Assembly: GCA_963556195.1 (NCBI GenBank)
Contig: OY744523.1
Coordinates: forward strand, 80,226,497-80,290,496
Direction: 5' to 3'
Origin: Sepiola atlantica
Lineage: Eukaryota; Mollusca; Cephalopoda; Sepiida; Sepiolidae
Length of the DNA: 64,000 nucleotides
Below the pieces are notes generated by a model that ran no database searches, was not told the DNA's origin, and saw nothing but the letters and a program-made list of their open reading frames with translations. Every line of letters begins with the position of its first letter. Position 1 is the stretch's first letter. Positions 49,601 through 61,200 of this stretch are shown one piece after another. The translations under genes were made by a program, and so were the position numbers.

Positions 49601-52221
49601 TTGGCACGGTGTATATTTCAACTATGTGGATGCTTTGAAGTCTACCATCGCGAGAGTGTTGCAAACCATCCCTCCAATCAAAGAGGAGCATCTTGTCCTA
49701 AAATGTACATTTGGGTTTGATGGAAGTGGAGGACACAGTATTTTCAACCAGGTCAACAATGATGAAACGAACAATTTGATATTGACTCTTGTGTGCTGAA
49801 AGACCAGCATGGCGAAGTTGTTTGGACCGAGCCCTCTCCGAATTCACCCAGATCTCAAAGACCAATAATGATCCACACCGGCAAAGAATCATCTGAAACA
49901 CTGCAGTCCCTTCAATTGTTCAACAACGACATCTCCAAAGTTGAAAGTGAAGGTTTTGTTGTTGAGATGCCGGAAAACAGAGCCGTGAATGTTAAGTCGA
50001 CCAACGTTTCATACTGCCTGGACAGAAAAGCTTCCAACATATATCTTGGTCTGGGAGGTGCATATTGTGATCTGTGTCACCACTCGAAAGAGGATTGCCT
50101 AGACATCGAGTTCATTCAGAACGGCATCAATATCACATGTGACATCACTTCCCTGCATGCAATCTTCAATGATCTGGAACAAAAAGATGGTTCTCTCCTG
50201 AAACGCACTGACGATTATGATGTACGTGCTGGTGTCACTGCTCGACCCATTGCAAACAACCAAGTTGTTTCCATCCAAGTACTCCATGGTCTCATGCGTT
50301 CAGTTGACATGTTTATGAAAATTATCGTTCATCTTGTCGCTTGTGTGTTTGACTGGTCAAAGGCCAGCCATAATCATCGATTTTTGGAAAAGGCTCGAAC
50401 AGATCTTCAGCAGAAAATCAAAGATGCCACTGGAATCAAATGGGATTATGCTGATGCGACTGGTCAAACTGGGACAACAACTGGCGACGACTCCTCCACG
50501 ATGTTGCTGTTCGGAAATTGGTGACGGATTCAGTACCTGAGGCAAATCGATCTAAAATGGAAGTCCTTGGTCAGCGTTTCTCCATTATCCTCCGAGTGCT
50601 GTCGTCGAAAAGAAAAGTTGATGTCGAGAAGTATAAACAATACTGTATTGATACAAATGTCTTTCTCCTGACTCAATTTCCTCGCGTTATCTATAAGAAT
50701 CTTCCAGGACCATGGATCAGTATTACACCATCTATACATAAAGTGTTGGCTCATTCTTGGGAGTTGATTCAGCATAATGATGGACATGGACTTGGAAATT
50801 TGGATGAATCAGGTCTCGAGTCGTGCAACAAAATTCTTCGTAACATCAGAAAAACATTGTCGCGGAAGATTTCCCAAAATGCAAACCTGACGGACACTCT
50901 GAATCGGTTGTGGTTGGCATCTGATCCAGTAGTGAATGCTGAACGACTGAAAGCCAAACCGTTTTGTAAACTGTGCGAATTAAGAGGACACCACACACGG
51001 TACTGCCCAAAGAAAGTGCATTTCAGCGTCGAAAATGAAGAAGATACATTGTTTGCATCGTTGTGTTCTTGAATTTTCACCAAAAAAAATTTTTTTGAAA
51101 AAAACAAACTTTTGCCCTCTAATTCATTTTTATCAATTGTAGATCACATTTTCAGTTTTTTTTCGTTTTCAGTGTACTTGTAGAGGGGGACTATGCACGC
51201 ACGGCTTGTTTTTTGAAAAATCCGGGATAGGGCACATAGATCTGCTTGGTTTTTCATAATCTATACCTCCATAGCTTTCAGAAACATATATGGTTTGGTA
51301 TGTGCCCTATCCCGGTTTACAAGTTATTTTCTGATGAATATAGAATTTTATCGCTAATTTGAGCCAAAAAAAGAGGGAAATTTAGCTCAAATTTTCCTAA
51401 TTTCTTTCATAAAAAGAGCTAAAAATCGACAAATTGGGTCCCAAAGTAGTCTATTTTTGCATTTTCACAAATGGTTATCAATAAAACAAAAAAACATGCA
51501 ATAATAAGTAATTCCACACTGATTTTTGCAATTTAATCATGGAAATCTGAAAATTATAATTTTTGGGGGAAAAATCGTGGATGTTTCGCGTGAGCTGGAG
51601 AAAAATGCGAATTCAATGTTGCATATTTTTTCAACCGTTTAACGATTTGACTTACTTTTTTTTTTGTTGAATCAGGAATATAAAGTAGTTTATAAAAACA
51701 CCAAACATCAGCAATTCCTCCGACATTCTTTTTTGCCTAATGTCCACCCCCCCAGCCCACTGTGGGTAAGTCCAGTTTATGAGTAGTGCTTGTCTCCTGT
51801 GGATGCATCCCTTAAAGATTTAATCTCGAATATTCAAACAGATTGTATTTGGGTCAATGATGGCCCTTAATATATGGTATTTTTCAGCGTCACACAGAGG
51901 ACATCTATTTATGGATGGAGAGAAGGGTGGTCTTCTCTCAATTACTTTCCATTTGATGGTGATGGGTGTCTTTTCATCTTTAAGTTGCCATATCTGTTAC
52001 TTTTCACCCTTCCCCTTTTTTGCAAACCTTATTAAACCTTCCTTACACTAAATTTAAACAAACATACATAACACTGTAAGCAAATAACGCGTCCAAACGA
52101 GAGTGACACGTGACTTCACATTTCCGAAACAGATGATAACAGAAGAGAGCCGGATGGCTAAGTCCTGTGCTTGAAACCGACGCTACGAATGTTGTACTAA
52201 TTTTTCTGTACCAAAATAAAT

Positions 52222-52277
<56 letters not shown>

Positions 52278-55200
52278 GATTGTTCAAATCTCAATTAGAA
52301 AAAATATAATACAAAATCTTCAACCACGGAACGTAAAGTTAAATGAACAATAAATGGAAGGATGTCTGGTGGTAAGTAAAAGGTTTCACCAAAACACAGA
52401 ATAAGTACTTTATACCAATATAAGATAAATAAAATAAGTAAAAAAAAATTCAACTTACCTAGAAACTGTGAAATGTCCATTATAGCTCATAGCTCGCTGT
52501 TGATTTTCAATTCGGTGTGTTCAACTTCATTCAAGGAAAAGGACGAGATATTCAAAACACAGGCTCTTTGTATATTCAAGCCGTTCGCGATGTGTAACGA
52601 TTTTTTAATTATTTCTATTGATCATTATTAGGCTGTGTAGGCTGATATTGTCTACATTTTTAGAGGTTAGTTTTGACAAGATACATACAGAATAAGCTAG
52701 ACTGAATATATTAACAATGTAGTTCTTACAAGTGTTAGCTGTAAGGCGGGAAAAGGTTGGTTTACAAGTATAAGCAACTTAAACCCTTTCTATCACTGTC
52801 TCTCTTTGTGTATATATTTTTTCTTTGCCCTTCTTTCTCTCCTTCCCTTTGCTCTCCTTTCCCCTTCCCCTCCTGCCTCCACTTTACTCTCCTTGCTCTT
52901 CTTTCTCCCCCCCCTTGCTCTCCTTTCTTTTACCCTTCCCCCTTGCTCTCCTTTCTTTTGCCCTCCCCCTTGCTCTCCTTTCTTTTACCCTCCCCTTGCT
53001 CTCCTTTCTTTTACCCTCCATCTTGCTCTCCTTTCTTTTACCCTTCCCCCTTGCTCTCCTTTCTTTTGCCCTCCCCCTTGCTCTCCTTTCTTTTACCCTC
53101 CCCTTGCTCTCCTTTCTTTTACCCTCCCCCTTGCTCTCCTTTCTTTTACCCTCCCCCTTGCTCTCCTTTCTTTTACCTCCCCCTTGCTCTCCTTTCTTTT
53201 ACCTACCCCTTGCTCTCCTTTCTTTTCCCTACCCCTTGCTCTCCTTTCTTTTCCCTTCCCCTTGCTCTCCTTTTTTCCGACCCCTTGCTCTCCTTTTTTT
53301 TTCCCTTCCTCCTTGCTCTCCTTTCTTTTTCCCTTCCCCTTGCTCTCCTTTCTTTTTCCCTTCCCCTTGCTCTCCTTTCTTTTTCCCTTCCTATTGCTCT
53401 CCTTTCTTTTTCCCTTCCCCTTGCTCTCCTTTCTTTTTCCCTTCCCCTTGCTCTTCTTTCTTTTTCCCTTCCTCTTGCTCTCCTTTCTTTTTCCCTTCCC
53501 CTTGCTCTCCTTTCTTTTTCCCTTCCTATTGCTCTCCTTTCTTTTTCCCTTCCCCTTGCTCTCCTTTCTTTTTCCCTTCCCCTTGCTCTCCTTTCTTTTT
53601 CCCTTCCCCTTGCTCCTCTTTTCTTTTTTCCTTCCCTCTTGCTCTCCTTTCTTTTTCCCTTCCCCTTGCTCTTCTTTCTTTTTCCCTTCCTCTTGCTCTC
53701 CTTTCTTTTTCCCTTCCCCTTGCTCTCCTGTCTTTTTCCCTTCCCCTTGCTCTCCTTTCTTTTTCCCTTCCCCTTGCTCTCCTTTCTTTTTCCCTTCCCC
53801 TTGCTCTCCTTTCTTTTTCCCTTCCCCTTGCTCTCCTTTCTTTTTCCCTTCCCCTTGCTCTTCTTTCTTTTTCCCTTCCTCTTGCTCTCCTTTCTTTTTC
53901 CCTTCCCCTTGCTCTCCTGTCTTTTTCCCTTCCCCTTGCTCTCCTTTCTTTTTCCCTTCCCCTTGCTCTCCTTTCTTTTCCCTTCCCCTTGCTCTCCTTT
54001 CTTTTCCCTTCCCCGTTGCTCTCCTTTCTTTTCTTTTCCCTTGCTCTCCTTTCTCTTTCATGAAATAATTTGTGTTTAAAAAAAACAAAAAAAAACATTA
54101 AATGCATGTTTTCTTAGCCTGGTTGATTACAAAATTTCTATTTATTACTATTTCAGTTGTATCGCTTGGAGCATTATGAGGAATGCCACACGTTGTATAA
54201 GCAACTCATCAAAAACTCTGAGGTAATTAATCTCGTTTTAAGAATTTTTCTAGTTTAAACTTGAAATGCTTTGTTTTATATATTTTTCATTGATATAGCT
54301 TTTATATTTATCAATTATTTATATTTATTCAAGAATTCTTGTCAGTGATTTTGTAACATTGATTAAAATATAATTGTATATTATTATATAAAGAATTAAC
54401 ATAAACATTTAATTACTATAATCCTCTGAGCATATCTGGAATATTAGTTAATAGAAAAAGAAATAGAAAATTCTTAAAATGGTGAAGAGATTTTGCAGAT
54501 TGGAAATTATTCTGGTCAATTTGAATGATCAAATTGATGTTAATGTTTGTAACAAAAGCAAAAGAAAATCTATAAAATGATGGTTGTGTGTAACTCTGCT
54601 GACGATTACGATTGTATATCGGCCAATATTAATGGCCAAAAGAATGATGGTTGTGTGTCCCTCTACTGACGATTATGATTGTATATCAATAAATATGAAT
54701 AAGCAAAAGAATGATGGTTGTGTGTCCCTCTACTGACGATTATGATTGTATATCAATAAATATGAATAAGCAAAAGAATGATGGTTGTGTGTCCGTCTGC
54801 TGACGATTATGATTGTATATCAGTAAATATGAATAAGCAAAAGAATGATGGTTGTGTGTCCGTCTGCTGACGATTATGATTGTATATCAGTAAATATGAA
54901 TAAGCAAAAGAATGATGGTTGTGTGTCACTCTGCTGACGATTATGATTGTATATCAGTAAATATGAATAAGCAAAAGAATGATAGTTGTGTCTCACTCTG
55001 CTGACGATTATGATTGTATATCAGCAAATATGAATAAGCAAAAGAATGATGGTTGTGTGTCACTCTGCTGACGATTATGATTGTATATCAGTAAATATGA
55101 ATAAGCAAAAGAATGATGGTTGTGTGTCCCTCTACTGACGATTATGATTGTATATCAATAAATATGAATAAGCAAAAGAATGATGGTTGTGTGTCCCTCT

Positions 55201-58200
55201 ACTGACGATTATGATTGTATATCAATAAATATGAATAAGCAAAAGAATGATGGTTGTGTGTCCGTCTGCTGACGATTATGATTGTATATCAGTAAATATG
55301 AATAAGCAAAAGAATGATGGTTGTGTGTCCGTCTGCTGACGATTATGATTGTATATCAGTAAATATGAATAAGCAAAAGAATGATGGTTGTGTGTCCCTC
55401 TGCTGACGATTATGATTGTATATCAGTAAATATGAATAAGCAAAAGAATGATGGTTGTGTGTCACTCTGCTGACGATTATGATTGTATATCAGTAAATAT
55501 GAATAAGCAAAAGAATGATAGTTGTGTCTCACTCTGCTGACGATTATGATTGTATATCAGTAAATATGAATGGCAAAAAGAATGATGGTTGTGTGTCCCT
55601 CTGCTGACGATTATGATTGTATATCAGTAAATATGAATAAGCAAAAGAATGATGGTTGTGTGTCCCTCTGCTGACGATTATGATTGTATATCAGTAAATA
55701 TGAATGGCAAAAAGAATGATGGTTGTGTGTCACTCTGCTGACGATTATGATTGTATATCAGTAAATATGAATGGCAAAAAGAATGATGGTTGTGTGTCCC
55801 TCTGCTGACGATTACGATTGTATATCAGTAAATATGAATGGCAAAAAGAATGATGGTTGTGTGTCACTCTGCTGACGATTACGATTGTATATCAGATAAT
55901 ATTAATGGGCAAAAGAATGATAGTTGTGTGTCACTCTGCTGACGATTATGATTGTATATCAGTAAATATGAATGGCAAAAAGAATGATGGTTGTGTGTCA
56001 CTCTGCTGACGATTACGATTGTATATCAGTAAATATGAATGGCAAAAAGAATGATAGTTGTGTCTCACTCTGCTGACGATTATGATTGTATATCAGTAAA
56101 TATGAATAACAAAAGAATGATGGTTGTGTGTCACTCTGCTGACGATTATGATTGTATATCAGTAAATATGAATGGCAAAAAGAATGATGGTTGTGTGTCA
56201 CTCTGCTGACGATTACGATTGTATATCAGATAATATTAATGGGCAAAAGAATGATAGTTGTGTGTCACTCTGCTGACGATTATTATTGTATATCAGCAAA
56301 TATGAATAACAAAAGAATGATGGTTGTGTGTCACTCTGCTGACGCTTATGATTGTATATCAGCCAATATTAATGAGCAAAAGAATGATGGCTTTGTGTAA
56401 CTCTGCTGACGATTATGATTGTATATCCACTTATAATATAACGAGCACTTCTCTGTCAGGATGTCTGTCTGTCTGTCCGTCCTGGGGAATTTTTGTAAAC
56501 GTAATTTCAGAAATAAACAATAAATAATTTAGGCGCCGAGACTACGATTCGAACTCGCAACCTTGACGCTAACTGCCGAACGCGCTATCATCTGCTCCAC
56601 CACGACAAGTGATATAATCGTCTTAATTTTAAATGATAAAGAATCCGTTTTTTTTTCAACTTCTTCCAGTTACAAATGGATGATCGTATAACTGTTCATT
56701 GGAAATACATTGGGTCTGCGTTCGCACTCGATTGTTTTTTTTGGGGGGGGGGGATGAAAATCCCCCCCCCCTCATTTTTTTTTGGCGCGAAAAAAAAAAA
56801 AATTTTCCCGCCAAAAAAAAAAAAAAAATTTTCCGCCTAATAAAAAAAAAAAAAAAAAATTTTTTTTTTCCTTTTTAAACAAAAACATTATTCGGAGACA
56901 AATTTTTGTCATTCTTTTGTCTGACCACCCAAGAACGCGGCAGCCTAGCAAAAATAGACGACCGTTAGGGAGTCTATTTTCGCTAGTCAGTAAATATGAA
57001 TGGCCAAAAGAATGATGGTTGTCTGTCCCTCTGCTGACGATTATGATTGTATATCAGCCAATATTAATGGGCAAAATAATGATGGTTGTGTGTCACTCTG
57101 CTGACGATTACGATCATATATCAGCCAATATTAATGGGCAAAATAATATTGGTTGTGTGTCCCTCTGCTGACGATTATGATTGTATATCAGTAAATATGA
57201 ATGGCAAAAAGAATGATGGTTGTGTGTCCCTCTGCTGACGATTATGATTGTATATCAGCAAATATGAATAAGCAAAAGAATGATGGTTGTGTGTCACTCT
57301 GCTGACGATTACGATTGTATATCAGATAATATTAATGGGCAAAAGAATGATAGTTGTGTCTCACTCTGCTGACGATTATGATTGTATATCAGCAAATATG
57401 AATAAGCAAAAGAATGATGGTTGTGTGTCACTCTGCTGACGATTATGATTGTATATCAGTAAATATGAATAAGCAAAAAAATGATAGTTGTGTGTCACTC
57501 TGCTGACGATTATGATTGTATATCAGTAAATATGAATAAGCAAAAGAATGATAGTTGTGTGTCACTCTGCTGACGATTATGATTGTATATCAGTAAATAT
57601 GAATAAGCAAAAGAATGATAGTTGTGTGTCACTCTGCTGACGATTATGATTGTATATCAGCAAATATGAATAAGCAAAAGAATGATAGTTGTGTAACTCT
57701 AGTGACGATTATGATTGTATATTAGTAAATATGAATAAGCGAAAGAATTATAGTTGTGTGTCACTCCGCTGACGATTATGATTGTATATTAGTAAATATG
57801 AATAAGCAAAAGAATGATAGTTGTGTAACTCTAGAGACGATTATGATTGTATATTAGTAAATATGAATAAGCGAAAGAATTATAGTTGTGTGTCACTGTG
57901 CTGACGATTATGATTGTATATCAGCAAATATGAATAAGCAAAAGAATGATAGTTGTGTAACTCTAGTGACGATTATGATTGTATATTAGTAAATATGAAT
58001 AAGCGAAAGAATTATAGTTGTGTGTCACTCCGCTGACGATTATGATTGTATATTAGTAAATATGAATAAGCAAAAGAATGATAGTTGTGTAACTCTAGTG
58101 ACGATTATGATTGTATATTAGTAAATATGAATAAGCAAAAGAATGATAGTTGTGTGTCACTCCGCTGACGATTATGATTGTATATTAGTAAATATGAATA

Positions 58201-61200
58201 AGCGAAAGAATTATAGTTGTGTGTCACTCCGCTGACGATTATGATTGTATATTAGTAAATATGAATAAGCAAAAGAATTATAGTTGTGTAACTCAAGTGA
58301 CGATAATGATTGTATATCAGCAAATATGAATAAGCAAAAGAATGATAGTTGTGTGTCACTCCGCTGACGATTATGATTGTATATCAGTAAATATAAATAA
58401 GCAAAAGAATGATAGTTGTGTGTCACTCTGCTGACGATTATGATTGTATATCAGCAAATATGAATAAGCAAAAGAATGATGGTTGTGTGTCACTCTGCTG
58501 ACGATTATGATTGTATATTAGCAAATATGAATAAGCAAAAGAATGGTAGTTGTGTGTCACTCTGCTGACGATTATGATTGTATATCAGCAAATATGAATA
58601 AGCAAAAGAATGATAGTTGTGTGTCACTCTGCTGAGATTATGATTGTATATCAGCAAATATGAATAAGCAAAAGAATGATGGTTGTGTGTCCCTCTGCTG
58701 ACGATTATGATTGTATATCAGCAAATATGAATAACAAAAGAATGATAGTTGTGTGTCACTCTGCTGATGATTATTATTGTATATCAGCAAATATGAATAA
58801 CAAAAGAATGATAGTTGTATGTCACTCTGCTGATGATTATTATTATATATCAGCAAATATGAATAACAAAAGAATGATGGTTTTTTGTAACTCTGCTGAC
58901 GATTATGATTGTATATCAGTAAATATGAATAAGCAAAAGAATGATAGTTGTGTGTCACTCTGCTGACGATTATAATTGTATATCAGTAAATATTAATAAA
59001 CAAAAGAATGATGGTTGTTTGTCACTCTGCTGACGATTATGATTGTATATCAGTAAATATGAATAAGCAAAAGAATGATAGTTGTGTGTCACTCTGCTGA
59101 CGATTATGATTGTATATCAGTAAATATTAATAAGCAAAAGAATGATGGTTGTTTGTCACTCTGCTGACGATTATGGTTGTATATCAGCAAATATGAATAA
59201 GCAAAAGAATGATAGTTGTGTGTTACTCTGCTGATGATTATTATTGTATATCAGCAAATATGAATAACAAAAGAATGATGGTTGTGTGTCACTCTGCTGA
59301 CGATTATGATTGTATATCAGTAAATATAAATAAGCAAAAGAATGATAGTTGTGTGTCACTCTGCTGACGATTATGATTGTATATCAGTAAATATGAATAA
59401 GCAAAAAAATGATAGTTGTGTGTCACTCTGCTGACGATTATGATTGTATATCAGTAAATATGAATAAGCAAAAGAATGATAGTTGTGTCTCACTCTGCTG
59501 ACGATTATGATTGTATATCAGTAAATATGAATAAGCAAAAAAATGATAGTTGTGTGTCACTCTGCTGACGATTATGATTGTATATCAGTAAATATGAATA
59601 AGCAAAAGAATGATAGTTGTGTGTCACTCTGCTGACGATTATGATTGTATATCAGTAAATATGAATAACAAAAGAATGATGGTTGTGTGTCACTCTGCTG
59701 ATGATTATTATTGTATATCAGCAAATATGAATAACAAAAGAATGAAAGTTGTGTGTCACTCTGCTGACGATTATGATTGTATATCAGCAAATATGAATAA
59801 CAAAAGAATGATAGTTGTGTGTCACTCTGCTGACGATTATGATTGTATATCAGTAAATATGAATAACAAAAGAATGATGGTTGTGTGTCACTCTGCTGAC
59901 GATTATGATTGTATATCAGCAAATATGAATAACAAAAGAATGATGGTTGTGTGTCACTCTGCTGATGATTATTATTGTATATCAGCAAATATGAATAACA
60001 AAAGAATGATAGTTGTGTGTCACTCTGCTGATGATTATTATTGTATATCAGCAAATATGAATAACAAAAGAATGATAGTTGTGTGTCACTCTGCTGATGA
60101 TTATTATTGTATATCAGCAAATATGAATAAGCAAAAGAATGATAGTTGTGTGTCACTCTGCTGACGATTATGATTGTATATCAGCAAATATGAATAACAA
60201 AAGAATGATGGTTGTGTGTCACTCTGCTGATGATTATTATTGTATATCAGCAAATATGAATAACAAAAGAATGATAGTTGTGTCACTCTGCTGATGATTA
60301 TTATTGTATATCAGCAAATATGAATAACAAAAGAATGATGGTTGTGTGCCACTCTGCTGACGATTATTATTGTATATCAGTTCATATTAATGGGCAAAAT
60401 AATGATGGTTTTTTGTAACTCTGCTGACGATTATGATTGTATATCAGTAAATATGAATAAGTAAAAGAATGATAGTTGTGTGTAACTCCGGTGACGATTA
60501 TGATTGTATATCAGCAAATATTAATAAGCAAAAGAATGATAGTTGTGTTTCACTCAGCTGACGATTATGATTGTATATCTGCAAATATTAATAAGCAAAA
60601 GAATGATAGTTGTGTCACTCTGCTGACGATTATGATTGTATATCAGCAAATATTAATAAGCAAAAGAATGATAGTTGTGTCACTCTGCTAAGATTATGAT
60701 TGTATATCAGTAAATATGAATAGGCAAAAGAATGATAGTTGTGTGTCACTCAGCTGACGATTATGATTGTATATCAGTAAATATGAATAAACAAAAAAAT
60801 GATTGTTGTGTGTAACTCCGCTGACGATTATGATTGTATATCAGTAAATATGAATAAGCAAAAGAATGATGGTTGTGTGTCACTCTGCTGAGATTATGAT
60901 TGTATATCAGTAAATATGAATAAGCAAAAGAATGATAGTTGTGTCTCACTCTGCTGACGATTATGATTGTATATCAGTAAATATGAATAAGCAAAAGAAT
61001 GATAGTTGTGTGTCACTCTGCTGACGATTATGATTGTATATCAGTAAATATGAATAAGCAAAAGAATGATAGTTGTGTGTCACTCTGCTGACGATTATGA
61101 TTGTATATCAGCAAATATGAATAACAAAAGAATGATGGTTGTGTGTCACTCTGCTGATGATTATTATTGTATATCAGCAAATATGAATAACAAAAGAATG

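Larger units (their letters stand above)
48322..51764 (+). mobile_element. RAG1-like (RAGL/Transib superfamily) DNA transposon with RSS-like ends
   Basis: A 3,443-bp element bounded by a perfect 5-bp duplication GGTAA (48317-48321 and 51765-51769), the size made by RAG and Transib. The left end reads CACAGGTTTTTGG and the right end, read inward on the minus strand, CACAGTGGGCTGG; both then share GGACATTNGGCA-like sequence. It encodes one transposase on the + strand (48888-51072). No second gene (RAG2-like) was found. Two frameshifts make this copy inactive. It is inserted in SRP72 intron 3 in sense. Confidence 0.88.

Noticed and set aside
51073..51757. RAG2-like gene on the opposite strand of the RAGL element
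   Set aside because: I looked for a minus-strand frame with kelch or PHD motifs and found only short AT-rich frames.
52757..54107. Six overlapping open frames up to 440 codons, Leu/Pro/Phe-rich or Lys/Glu/Gly-rich
   Set aside because: They arise from a 27-bp minisatellite whose period is divisible by three; every frame is open and there is no domain or start context.
56525..56612. Functional tRNA gene
   Set aside because: A and B boxes are recognisable but the acceptor and anticodon stems do not form a proper cloverleaf; a SINE head is more likely.
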